Shown one piece after another: positions 39,897-52,821 of a DNA stretch of 64,000 nt (its first letter is position 1; each line of letters opens with the position of its first letter). Both the position numbers and the translations under genes were made by a program. Source of the DNA: Umbelopsis ramanniana AG. Its lineage: Eukaryota; Mucoromycota; Umbelopsidomycetes; Umbelopsidales; Umbelopsidaceae. The notes below the pieces were generated by a model that did not search any database, was not told the DNA's origin, and saw nothing but the letters and a program-made list of their open reading frames with translations. The DNA lies in contig NW_026252106.1 of assembly GCF_025399195.1 (NCBI RefSeq), positions 1-64,000 on the forward strand. Reading direction: 5' to 3'.

Positions 39897-41126
39897 TTAT
39901 TGTAAAACATGATCAATAGCCTCTACAATACTATCAAACACTTTACTCTTTCCTTCAGACGTCTTATCAAAGGAGTTCAATTTATCGTCGTCTCCTTCCT
40001 TGTATTTACCTGTTTTTACTGTACGATAGATGTTAGGTGAGGTTCTCCGACGTGCCGTATCAATGAGCTGGGTCATGCTTACCGAGATATCTATAGAATC
40101 CCATTTCTATAGCACCTTCTCCTAAATCTGCCGATACGTCGTCACCAATCATAGCTACATTTTGTGGCATGCTCGACATTCCGCTGTTGTATCTGAGTAT
40201 GTTAGACTGAGTCGATACACTGTACTTTTACAAAGGATTTACCCCACTTACAGTTCTGCTACAGCGAGTTCGAAGAAGCTCTTGGTCGGCTTTCCTACCA
40301 CAGTGGCTGTTGTGCCAGTGGCATATTCAAGAGCTGAAAAAAGAGCAAGGTATTAAAAATAAATGATTGCATTGTCAATTGATTATTTGCGTATGGAGGT
40401 TACCCTTAACAAATCCTCCTGGACCCAATGAAAGCTCTTCATCCTTATCTGCAAAATATCTGGCCTTGTGCACTGCAATCAAAGGAGCCCCGGTATCCAT
40501 GATGAGTCTGAACGCAGTATTTAACTGAGGGAGGAATAGATTTGAGCTTCAATGAGATTAAATTGTGTCAACCAAAGGAAACGGACGTACAGTAGCATAA
40601 TCAAATTTCGAGGGAGCAAGTCCGATAACTACGGCATTTGGAGAAGAGCAATCGATACCTTCGAAAGCCTCCAAAGCCGCGTTCTCCATAAGTAACATGG
40701 GTCTCAGGTTTTTCGATACAACGAGATCGCGACAGGCAGACAATGATGTGAATATCTGAAGATACAGAAATGCAGTTATGGAGAGAAAATCAAAATGGAC
40801 TTTGATCAGCTAAGCACAAGTCAGGGCAGCGTGCACATAATCCAGCTTACTTCGTGGTCTTGCACTTGGAATCCAAGTGCATCCAATTTGCTCCGTAATC
40901 GCTGTGGAGATTCTTTAGTGGTATTGGTTGCGAAGCTGTGCGAAGAGGAATGAGCATGCTGGCGACATCGACAGACTGAATGGAACGGACGAGGTACCTA
41001 CCGAAAGGGAAGTCCACTTTCTCGAAGCTTGCGAATAGCGTCTACGGCACCGGGAATCTCCTTTTTGTCAATATGGAGCGTTCCACTAAGGTCTATGAGA
41101 ACGCCTTTTATAATGTCTCGTCTCAT
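39897..41126 (-). CDS. HAD-family phosphatase, HDHD2/LHPP type
   Basis: A haloacid-dehalogenase-fold phosphatase of the HDHD2/LHPP branch. I take [19 protein letters not shown] as the start because it places motif I (DLSGT, nucleophile Asp) as in the family; an upstream in-frame ATG at 41210 adds 28 unrelated residues. Later blocks are [27 protein letters not shown] (motif II Thr), [13 protein letters not shown], then [13 protein letters not shown] with the motif III Lys, [13 protein letters not shown] (motif IV) and [13 protein letters not shown]. The catalytic set is complete. About eight exons. Substrates of HDHD2 are poorly known; LHPP removes phosphohistidine, so phosphohistidine or phospholysine is possible but inferred. 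Confidence 0.88.
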
Positions 41127-41308
41127 TTTGCTGTTAGGAGTTGTAGAACGTGTACCAAGAAAATGGAACGTGGGGCCTGATGCCGCCGAATTATCGCAAA
41201 TTTTCAGCAATACCCTCGGTCGCCCTTCTATTTTCTCATTTGAATTTATTGTCCCATTATTATGAAATGATTGAATGCGTAGAAACTTTGTATTGAAAAA
41301 TAAGCTTT

Positions 41309-42665
41309 TTACATCTCTAAAGCGAGGCGGGCCATTTCTGTAGCACCATGTCGGGTCTTGTTTCCTGTCAATGAGAAGAAGAATGCGTCAGTACCAACAT
41401 ACAAAACCTCCAATAAACTATATAAAGCTTGCTGACCTCCGATAAATCCACCAGCATGAACAAAGATACAGTCAGGAATACGGCTGATCTCACTCAAATC
41501 CGCATCGCGGTGACCACGCCATCTATTTGAAAAATGAAAGAAAAAAATCAGTACATTCAAACGACCGCTCTCGTTAGTTTCAGTTACTTACACCTCGGGC
41601 AAGGACTTTCTGTTCTCGAAACCTTCAGGCTTGACAGGAACACATTGGATTCTCCAGTTGTTGGATTCATCAGGATACAAAACATAGAGAATGTTGGTTT
41701 CACCATTGAGGCCAATTTCACGCTCCAAGTCAAGCAAATGCTCCTTCCATGGGCAAGAGCGTTCTAGGGCAATGACGCGACCGGAGGGGTGAACTTCGGA
41801 TCGCTTTTGGAAAGCCGATTTGACCAACTCGCGAGCAGGAAGCCAAGCATTTGCGGTGTACAACAGTTTATCACGTAGTTCTGATCCAGCCAATTGTGAA
41901 GCTTGTTCAAATCGGGCATCAATATCAGCTTCGGTTACGCTCTGATTCCACCAGGGATTGAAAGCTCCAACTCGAGATGGCAAGCTTGTTGATTCTCTGT
42001 AGGCTGGTGTGATGTCGGTGGGATATTGTGCGATTCCGTTGTCATTTCCGTCCAAAGCTTCGATGAAGTCCTGCATATTCATTTCTTGCAGTTTAGAGAT
42101 CGTTCAAAGCAAATCAAAAGTAAATTATATAACAGTTATTGCGAAACATACATCGTAGATCTTGGGGAATAAAACATCGATTTTGGGATCCTGCTCGTCA
42201 ACATCAAGAAGAGAAGCAATAACATCGCGACCAAAATGTCTAATCATTATCAATTTAGTCAACTAATGAAAGATAGTAGGCTTGCGGGTTTAAGTAGGAT
42301 GAGTACACTTACTTGTAGACGAGTCCAGCCGAGCTGAGTTTTGTCTTGTGCTTGTCGTCAAAGGTTTCAAAGAAGCCTCTTTGATGGTGATCATACCTAT
42401 GAGCATCGCTGTCGTATACACCACCGACGTCAACAACTACATCAGCTTCAGCTAGCTTCGCTGGGTCGCGAGAGCGAACGAGACCGGCGTCTTTAAAAGT
42501 GGCGGTTTGGCGAAGCATATATACGGCAAGTGCCTCATCGCTATGGTTGAGAGCGTGTGGGTATTAATAAACGTTAACCATATTGAACTAAATACAGATC
42601 TTTTTTTACCAGTGGAAATGGCCGCTGTGTGTACCAATTAGCTTTCTGACCATCTTTGCTGCCAT
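41309..42665 (-). CDS. MYG1: MYG1-family exonuclease (UPF0160)
   Basis: A DHH-like metal-dependent nuclease. Animal MYG1 is a 3'-5' RNA exonuclease found in nucleolus and mitochondria. The first exon is short (MAAKMVRKLIGTHSGHFHC) and joins DEALAVYMLRQTATF, giving the HSGHFHCDEALA metal block. Next come VVDVGGVYDSDAHRYDHHQRGFFET (with the DHH-like motif), SSAGLVYKHFGRDVI, then the long exon from MQDFIEALDGNDNG to ENRKSLPEV and short last exons with RWRGHRD, FVHAGGFIGG and TRHGATEMARLALEM. All family landmarks are present and in order. Start chosen at 42665; its Lys-rich N-terminus could serve nuclear or mitochondrial import. Seven or so exons. Confidence 0.92.
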
Positions 42666-42752
42666 GTAAGTTGAAAAGAAACTTTTTATTGTAAGCGGCG
42701 CGACAACGACCACAATTTTAAAAGGTGAAGTCGGGCTAAGCCACCAACTAAT

Positions 42753-44680
42753 TCATGTCTCCATTTTTATGATGTGAGTAGCCTCAGTTTCTAAAAGTTT
42801 CATAAATCGTCGAGTCATATGCAGATAGTTTGATTCTGTGGCACCTGCTGGATCCATCTTTCCTTTCGAACCTTCGTTTTTATCTCCTGTCTGCTGTGTC
42901 GGCTCTACTGAGATGACAACGAACTTGCGGTCTGATTTTTCAGGAAAGCAAATATCGAGAAATTCCTTGGTATCTCTAAAGTCAGCCGTTGGTTCGTCGA
43001 TGAGTGTAGCTGCTACTCCCCAAAACTTTAATACTTCGTTGAAAATTAAAGTTGCTTCATCATGATCCATTAGCGGTCGCTCATTGAGAGCTTCGCAGAG
43101 GAGATGTGTCGATTTGGTTAGCCAACAAAATGCATCTTCTATATCAGTTCCTCTGCGTATGGCCATGCGGACATCCCGCATATGCATATCAACGCATTGA
43201 AGTATTGCGATGTAATGGAAGTTGTGCCAAAATAGCCATTCCCTGTCACCTTCAACATACAACTGACAAATCCCGTGAGCGGCGAGTATACATTGTTCGT
43301 ACAAGAACAAAATGTCATCTTCAATGAGAACAGGGTCGGTTCGAAATTTCTCGGCGAGCATCTGATATGTTATGAGTTTGATGAAAAAAAAGTTGACATG
43401 CAATCTCATACAATCTATAGACCGCTTAGCCCCGCCGCGGTATTGTAAATCAGGAGGCAGTTCTTGAAGCCAAGCTGTCATTTGCCGTTCTAGCTCTACA
43501 ACGTCGTTCAGCTTGATTTTTCTTAGTTGTCCATCGTTTTTGGGGATCTCCCAAAACTGTCGAGCGATCATGATAAGCTTACTTATCGATTGCAGCCATT
43601 CATATGCTCTCTTTTCTCTTCCAACTTCAGTGACTTCTATCATGGGCACCGAGCACTGCGAGAGGTCCACTTTGTATGGAGTGTGAAGATTCAGTGAGGA
43701 TTCCACATCTCTCATGTTGCACATCCAAAATAAGACCTGGCGCTCCTTTATCTCTAAAGGCGAGAGATTGGAGTCGACCGGTGGTTTGTGCAAGCCCAGC
43801 TTGTACATACTCCCGACGGCCATGCCTGCAAACATGAAGTTTCGAAATCGCTTGGGTCCATTTTGTTCATAGCTGCACATTTCCAATAACGCTTGTATAA
43901 GATTAATAGAAGGTGTATGCTCACATTTCGCCAGTAATGTGTGCGCAACCTGTGCGAAGCAGCCACCTTGTTCCAAAAAACTATTCTGGCTTGTACAGAA
44001 CTCCCTATTAGCCGTCGTTCTTGCGGCCCTAGCGAGAATCATAAACAGTAAAACTTGAAAATCAATCCAGTCGCTGTGGCCTAGAGGAGGCGAAACCTGG
44101 TCATGTTGAGCTAGTTTATTGTTGAATAACCGGGGGACAACCACTGCATTCATATTCCAGCAATGCTGAAAATACAAATCTATCAAGGATGTTCGTAAGG
44201 ATAACGGTGGGAATCCGAGCTTGATTGGATCTTGACCACTTCCAATAGGATATTCTGGAGGTATATCCAGTATCACACTGTTTGGAGGTGAGGTACTCAT
44301 TGAAAGTTTTGTCAGCTGGCTATCAAAACGATGCAATGCTGGCTTTATCATCTTGGTATAATGACGATTTTGTGATAGACTGGTATGGAGATGAGCCGTA
44401 TATTGACGAATACCATCAAAGGTAATTTTTGATAACTTGTCGTTATCGTATGTACATGTTTCGTTTCTTCGTTTGCACCGAGGACAAGGGCACCCACCAT
44501 GGCATCGAACTATTACAAAGTTTTAGATAGGAGTCAAAGACGGCGTGTGAACTCAGAGGCTCGGTTTCTAGTCATGTTCATACCTTTTGCTGATCGACAA
44601 CTATGACAAGAACTTCCACCAGGTTTCTTTAATACTGAACGAGGCTTCATTCTCTTGGCTGGTGGTGGTTGTTCTGACAT
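42753..44680 (-). CDS. Zn2Cys6 fungal transcription factor
   Basis: This is a fungal-specific binuclear zinc cluster regulator. Two upstream exons carry the DNA-binding domain: MSEQPPPAKRMKPRS, then Cys-x2-Cys-x6-Cys-x5-Cys-x2-Cys-x6-Cys, read as SCHSCRSAKVRCHGG followed by CPCPRCKRRNETC, with an intron between Lys and Val in the first half. The long last exon (44351-42753 and its in-frame upstream part) holds the PF04082-like middle homology region: LYFQHCWNMNAVVVPRLFN, RKRFRNFMFAGMAVGSMYKLGLH in style, and ERQVLFWMCNMRDVESSL. The whole protein is about 590 residues. Target genes are unknown; its neighbours are housekeeping genes, so cluster-specific control is not suggested. Confidence 0.9.
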
Positions 44681-44848
44681 TGCAAGCGATTAAATGGGCC
44701 ACTATCAATTTGCCAGTTTGCGAACAAGGCACACACTGAAATCCAAGATCTCGGGAAACGTGACTGCTACATCGAGGGCTTGAGATCCCGCTAGCCACCG
44801 ATGTTGACCAGCTGGAACTTTCTCCCTTTTCACCTAAACTCTTTACTT

Positions 44849-45431
44849 ATGCCCGACAAATATTATGAAGAACGTCTAGAGGATATGGAGAGGATGCGCT
44901 TTGCTCTAGATCAGGAGACTGGAGCACAGAGAATGAAGAGAAAATTCAGAGAGGAACCCTTCGTACCCGCAGGTCAGCCTGACACATACGCTATGATGTT
45001 TAGTAACAATAGAAAAGGAAGTTGAACTAACAAGCTTTGTGCCAAGCAGGTGTCGCGCTCACCTGCTTTGCACTGGTTGCAGCGACAGTAGGTATAAAAC
45101 AAGGACGGAGGCAGTACGCTAACAATATGATGCGTTTGCGAGGTACGAGGCTATGGAAATGTATATCAGACAACTGTACTCTTATACTGACGTTCAATAT
45201 GATGATGAATTTGTGATGCGGATATTTTGATATCATAAAGTGGCAGCGCAAGGTCAGTACATGAGTTAGCCCGCTACACATTCAAAACAAGTCCAACTCA
45301 ATTATTGTACCCTTTTCGTTATAGGTTTGACAGTTGGTGCGATGGTCATAGGTTCTATTGTATATAGTAGGCAGCAGCAGGAAGAGAAGTTTGCGCGCGA
45401 GAGAGAGGCGAGGAGGGTTCGAAATTTGTGA
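44849..45431 (+). CDS. HIG1-domain protein, Rcf1/HIGD2-like
   Basis: A small inner-mitochondrial-membrane protein that in yeast and animals supports cytochrome c oxidase and respiratory supercomplexes. Four short exons give about 111 residues from MPDKYYEERLEDMERM; an in-frame ATG at 44801 would add 16 residues. After a charged leader and EEPFVPAG come two helices: VALTCFALVAATVGIKQG and VAAQGLTVGAMVIGSIVY, joined by a basic loop. The type-2 HIG1 signature (QRRQ) is mostly kept as R-x-R-x3-Q in MRLRVAAQ, but its first Gln is replaced (Asn-rich NNMM). It is shorter than yeast Rcf1 (159 residues) and close to animal HIGD proteins. It diverges from the Zn2Cys6 gene across 168 bp. Confidence 0.85.
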
Positions 45432-45775
45432 AAACGATACACGAGAGAAAATAATTTGCATTTGTACAACTTGCTTAAAAGAAATTGTATTATCGTCACT
45501 AAAATGGTAACTGTGTAAAAAGGTATGGTGTCTAGTGTACAGCCATACACGTTGGATGTAAAGCGTTGAATCGATAATGATGCTGTGTTGCAATTGAAGT
45601 CATGGTTCGTTGATATAAGATATAGCTGCGAAGTGCTATGCCTGTCAGCATAAGTAAGGAAGGCAGCTTCCCAAACGGCCTGGGCACCTTGCCTTATATC
45701 GACGGAAATATAAAAGCGGTAAACTGACCACGACGAAAAGCTTCAGGTTTTCTTCTTTGCTGACATCTTCGCACA
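45432..45775. other. spacer between HIG1-domain and tau-like genes
   Basis: No gene is supported. Minus-strand frames here (45282-45593, 45302-45550) have no recognisable domain and no splice support. The 3' part is the tau-like gene's promoter and leader. Confidence 0.5.
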
Positions 45776-47090
45776 ATGCCAATCTCATCCAGCAGACGAA
45801 TTCCGCTGAGCCCTGAATCTTCATTGAATACCAGACGAGCTTCAACACCGTCGTCAGCCTCATCCAACTCTGCCATGAGTTCCGCTGGCACTAAAACGAT
45901 CTTCTCTGAACGTCTCCCAAAGTACGAAGTCAAGAGTAAGGTTGGAAGCAAAGACAATATCAGGCACAAGCCTCAAGGAGGTAGATTATCTTTTAATGGC
46001 TTCAAGTTTGTCTGAGCAGCTAATATGCATGAACCGCATAAAAACTGTAAAAATGGTGAAGTTGGTCCGAACGCAGTTAACTCACTACGGTTCTTTGATA
46101 TATTGTATTTGCATAGGAAATATCCAGATACATAATGAGATGCCCAAGTGGAATGCCCAGGCCAAAATCCCTACCAAAGCCGAAGCTATTGCCGCCAAAG
46201 CTGCTGCTGCTGCTAAGAAGAAGGACGGAATGTCTCCGCCGGACGCGAAAAGGCGTGTCACCAGCACCAAATTGGACTTGAGGTGAGAGACACATTAAAG
46301 ATATACTTCCACTGTCGAACATGATTATCTTAATTTTTCTTTGGGTTACGAAATTCGTTTAGTAAGGTAACATCAAGAGTAGGCAGTTTGGATAACGTTC
46401 GCAAAGTATCCAGGGCGGGCGCCGAGGACAGCAAAAGCCCAACTTCCAGTCAAATGAATGGATCCAAAAAACCAACCAGACCTGTTTCGCAAAATGTCAT
46501 TCCCACTCAAAAGTACGTGCAATATCTAACTGTCCCCCCCCAAGCAAGCTTTAATAGATTGTTCTGCGCGACTAATCAATCCCTCTGGTGAATTTGTTGT
46601 GTTTTGGTAGGCTGGACTTTAGTAAGGTGACTAGCAAAGTTGGCTCAAAGGATAATATTCGCCATAAACCTGGAGGTAAGTCCGCGTATCGTGTCGTTTA
46701 GAAACAATTAAATTGTATACTGAACTACTATTAAAACAATCAGGCGGTCAAAATAAGATCTTTGACCAGAAGCTGCAATGGCAAGCGGAAGCCAAAATTC
46801 CAAAACCGGATCGAATGTCTTCTCTCACACGCAAGCTTGCTGAAGTGAGTGTCAAAGATAAACCAGCGGTCACTGAAGAGCTTGAAGAGGATGCAGATGC
46901 CAACCCTTTCTTGACAAATGAACCTGAGAGCCTAACCATCGCTGACCAGTCTGACGAGAAGGTGACTCCAGCTGAAGGACTGTTGATACAGGAACGAGAA
47001 CAAAACGAAACGACCGTTGCTGATCCGTTGGAGTCCTTTGGCACAGAATATGACACCAATCCCCAAAATGAGGACATTGAAGTACTTTAA
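45776..47090 (+). CDS. tau/MAP2/MAP4-type microtubule-binding repeat protein
   Basis: Five exons (45776-45980, 46117-46282, 46363-46512, 46611-46675, 46744-47090) join in frame to 310 residues. Three tubulin-binding repeats are seen. Repeat 1 (about 50-89) has VKSKVGSKDNIRHKPQGGN and IQIHNEMPKWNAQAKI. Repeat 2 (about 120-140) has LDLSKVTSRVGSLDNVRK but no PGGG. Repeat 3 (about 175-215) has LDFSKVTSKVGSKDNIRH, then KPGGGQNKIFDQKL and AEAKI. Tau itself carries LDLSxVxSKxGSxDNIxHxPGGG. The flanks fit tau-type proteins: a Ser/Pro-rich basic N-terminus, an Ala/Lys linker, and an acidic C-terminal tail. No signal peptide or membrane segment. Microtubule binding follows from family knowledge. This family is best known from animals, so its presence in a fungal gene with good introns is striking. 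Confidence 0.92.
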
Positions 47091-47419
47091 TACCTGCCTC
47101 CAATTCTTCTTTCCCTTCCCTCTCGTTAACTTATCTATGAGTCTCTAATGCTCGAGGTTCATCATGCCGTAGCATGCTCTCTTTGCTTCAGTATTCTTAT
47201 CCTCCTACTATAGCTTACATCGTAATACATATGTATATCACCAACATTTCACATCGTATATTGGTGTTTTTGGCCATTTTCATTTACATAATCTCTCAAG
47301 AAGTAAGGTTCTCACGATAAGAAGATAGGACAGGTGAATTGGAATTGTAACGCAAATTTTTTTGAAAAGAAAAAAAGAGGGAAAAAAAATGAGACAAATT
47401 GCTACGGTGAAATACCTCT
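47091..47419. other. convergent 3' flanks (tau-like / VMA2)
   Basis: No gene seen. Two genes end into this stretch. It contains A- and G-rich runs around 47355-47392. Plus-strand frames in this interval have no domain. Confidence 0.5.
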
Positions 47420-49588
<2,169 letters not shown>

Positions 49589-49982
49589 TTGTGGCAGGTG
49601 GTGAAAGATGGGTAGCAGTTTTTGTCAGTACCGCACGCAATTTGAGATCCCGTGGAGGATTGAGCGGAGTGCAGACGTCAGCAAGCTTTTCACCCTTTCA
49701 TGCAGCGACATACACATATTCAACAAATAAACCATGCAGAATCCGTTCTATGTCCTGTAAATAAGTGTTCTTGATAACGCTAGATGATGCTCCATGATTA
49801 ATTGATAATCATATAATAAAAGAACTTCACTCAAAGACGATGTGCCTGTGGCAGCCTGGTGATAAGGTCAGAGATGGCCTCGATAGTGACGGTGGGCCAC
49901 GTGAACACCACAATCATTTGTGGTTTTAAAAAATTACGGCTGCCCAAGGATTCTTGAGTGGTTACAAGCCCCTAGTCCTACA
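49589..49982. other. divergent intergenic region (VMA2 / TMEM184)
   Basis: This stretch holds the two promoters. A plus frame from 49573 overlaps the first exon of VMA2 on the other strand and is not coding. A frame from 49920 runs in phase into TMEM184, so an upstream start at 49920 is possible. Confidence 0.45.
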
Positions 49983-52190
49983 ATGTCTTTATACCGTTCA
50001 ATCAATATGGTTGATGGTGGTGGATATGGCGAAGGCGGTTCTGGAGAGAAGCTAGGAGGTGTAGCTATCTTTCTTGCTGGCACTTTTGTACTGATAGGCA
50101 CAGGAATATCTCTGATATCGATATGGTCCCACCTCAAAAACTACAGGAAGCCAGTATGTTCATGCTCACAGAATCCTGTACATCAATTCTTTCACACTCA
50201 TTCGTCAAAATCTCCTACAGAATCTACAGAGACAGGTCATCCGCATTCTATGGATGTAAGTTTGCATCGAGTTGACTGCTCCGATCCTTTGTTGCTATCG
50301 CTAACCAGTTGACACCACCACTGCTTATGTCAGGGTTCCAATTTACGGCATATCATCCATCATATCACTCGTTTCGCTCAATCTCGCATTCTATGTTGAT
50401 ACATTTCGAGATATCTATGAAGCATTTGTCATCTACGCCTTCTTCAACTTGTTATTGAACCGATTAGGAGGAGAACGAGCTTTGATTATCATGCTACACT
50501 CACGACCTCCGTCTGAAAATTTCTTCCCGGGCACTCTGTATTCTCGCGAGATATACGTTGGCGATCCTTATACGTTCCTTTTCGTCAAGCGCGGTATCTT
50601 ACAGTTTGTTTATGTCAAGCCTTTCTTGGCTGTGCTTACCATGATACTGAAGGCTACGGACAATTATCATGACGGAGAAATCAGTTGGACAAGTGCATAC
50701 TTTTATCTTACATTCTTCTACAACCTCAGTGTATGTTTGAGCTTGTGGTGCTTGGTGGTGTTCTTCTATGCCACAAAGAAGGATCTGAAGGACTTTCGGT
50801 AAGGGTGTAATTTTAGCCAAGCTTTGACCAAGACATTTTCTAACACGTTACATAATTATTATTTTTTGATGTCTGATTATAGCCCTCTGCCTAAATTCCT
50901 TTGCGTCAAAGCTATCATCTTCTTTTCATTTTGGCAAAGTGTTGTCATTGCTCTCTTAGTTGCTGCGGGAACTATCCGTGATGGTAACATACTTTTATAC
51001 ATAAGTTGTATGGACAATGATGACGACACTTACCACATACTTCATTGCAGATGGTCCGGAACATATCGCAGTAGCTATTCAGGATCTGTTGATTTGTTTG
51101 GAGATGGTACCTGCCTCCATTGCTCATAGGTTAGTCATCATCTGTTTAAAGCCGCAGCTTATCATTTCAACCAATAACTTACAACGTTGATAGCTTTGCT
51201 TTTTCGTATGAGGATTATTTGGAGCCAAATGTGCACTCCGCAAGAATGCCCCTTCGTTATGCTGTAAGGGATTCTGTTGGTATCAAAGATGTTATTATGG
51301 ACTCCCTTGATACATTACGAGGAGACAACTTCAATTATCGTGCATTTGAGCCTTCAGAAGGCGTACCCCATATTGGATCCAGCAGAACGTCCCGTATCAT
51401 GGCTGGCCTTCGCTACTCCACAAGCACAGCCAAAAAACATTGGCTTGAACCAGCTCCTCCATCACATTACATTGCTAGCTCTGTCCGAGGTGCACCTAAT
51501 TCTGATGGAACTCATATGTGGGAAGAACAGGAAGAGTTAGAGTTCGAAGACCCTGACCCTAATGAAGAAATTGAAAAACTTTACACGTCAAGTCGCAAAA
51601 TGTTATTTGGAGACTATAACTTTCCTGTGATTGATTTCACTGCCCCATTATATCGAAGAGGAGGTTCCTATGGCGCTGTTGGGCAATCTAACCTTGCATC
51701 AAACCCACTCCTCCGCCCGTCAATTTCCGACATGAACAAATACAGGAGCAGTATGGAGACTGTGTTAGCACAGCGAGAGGGATGTGTTGACGTTGTAGTC
51801 GAAAGAGGAAGAGGAAATTACGTGTTGAACTACCAAGGCAAAAACCAACGCTCATTAGATAAGACAATGTCGCCCAGCAAGATGAAAGCACTAGCGGAAG
51901 CCAAGCGAAAATCGATAGATGCTCCGAGTACGCCACGCCTTCGCGATAGTCGACCACTCACAGTAGCCCCGCAAACTAGAGCTACATCTTCACAGCTTGT
52001 GCAAAATGTTGATCTTGTTGAAAACAGCCAGTCTGACAACCGAAACAATCGTCATCCAGGAAGTGGGGCAGCATCACCTGATCCGTTCGATACCGCTAGC
52101 GGCAACGGCTCCGTGAACTTTGGGGAAACCAGCCCGTTTCTAGATAACAATGAAGAAAACCAAAATGTATGGAGAAACGGATGGAGTTAA
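49983..52190 (+). CDS. TMEM184/Ost-alpha-family membrane protein
   Basis: A seven-helix membrane protein of the organic solute transporter alpha/TMEM184 family (PF03619). The first exon gives MSLYRSINMVDGGG then LGGVAIFLAGTFVLIGTGIS and SIWSHLKNYRKP. Splicing adds NLQRQVIRILWM and VPIYGISSIISLVSL. Further helices are DIYEAFVIYAFFNLLLN, VYVKPFLAVLTMILKA, FYNLSVCLSLWCLVVFFY, PLPKFLCVKAIIFFSFW and AVAIQDLLICLEMVPAS. Conserved family blocks YVRRIL-like, DTFRDIYE, RGILQFVYVKP and HSFAFSYEDY are clear. A long cytosolic tail of about 330 residues follows; it is acidic then Ser/Asn-rich, with a DPF motif (an AP-2 ligand type). Human and yeast function is poorly known. About seven exons. I chose 49983, the ATG closest to the first family residues. 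Confidence 0.88.
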
Positions 52191-52821
52191 TATGTTTTAG
52201 TCTAGCCCTGCTGCCTTGTAATATTGTAATATACATGTAAGAAATGATGATACCTCCAATTCTTATTTAATTATTCATTCCATTTGATTAAATAAGCTTT
52301 CTAAGGAAGCTTGGATAATCGATTGGTAACAACAGCTTTTAATGGCTAAGCAGGTATGGTACGTGTTTTTGAGATCAGGTCCGACAAACTACGGTATTTC
52401 AATGTGCGCAAAGACGGCTCAGGCAATTTTCGTTTTAACTCGCCACATGATGACCAATTAGCCAAATCTGATGCTGTCTGTGACTAGACGTTGACTCTGT
52501 CTTCCAGAACGGTACAATACCACGCTATTCGGTATCGGGTTTCTTGTAACCGCACTACTGATGTAGTAGCTGTGTTGCGATGAAACTCTGCATCCGGTAG
52601 ACATTTGTAACGCTGGAATCTCAGATCACACGTTGCAAGTCAACAGAAACAGTGTTGAAGTAACCACGCTGCTCTGAGATTCTATAGTCTGATGGCCATA
52701 CTTTTCATTCATCCATTCTTTTTTACAAATTTAATTTATTACAGATTTGTACAGAAACAGCAATAAAAACGATACAAAGTTTGAGTGTCAAAGAGAAATA
52801 AAAAATGAGAGGATGTGTTGT
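52191..52821. other. convergent 3' flanks (TMEM184 / BTB)
   Basis: No gene is supported in these 631 bp. The plus frame at 52747-52986 overlaps the BTB gene on the other strand and has no domain. The sequence is AT-rich near 52200-52320 and mixed afterwards. It probably contains both genes' 3' UTRs. Confidence 0.5.

Noticed and set aside
41127-41210. Upstream in-frame start of the HDHD2-type gene
   Set aside because: The added 28 residues have no family match; motif I sits at the usual distance from the second Met.
45282-45593. Minus-strand frames between the HIG1 and tau-like genes
   Set aside because: They are antisense to exon and spacer sequence and lack domains.
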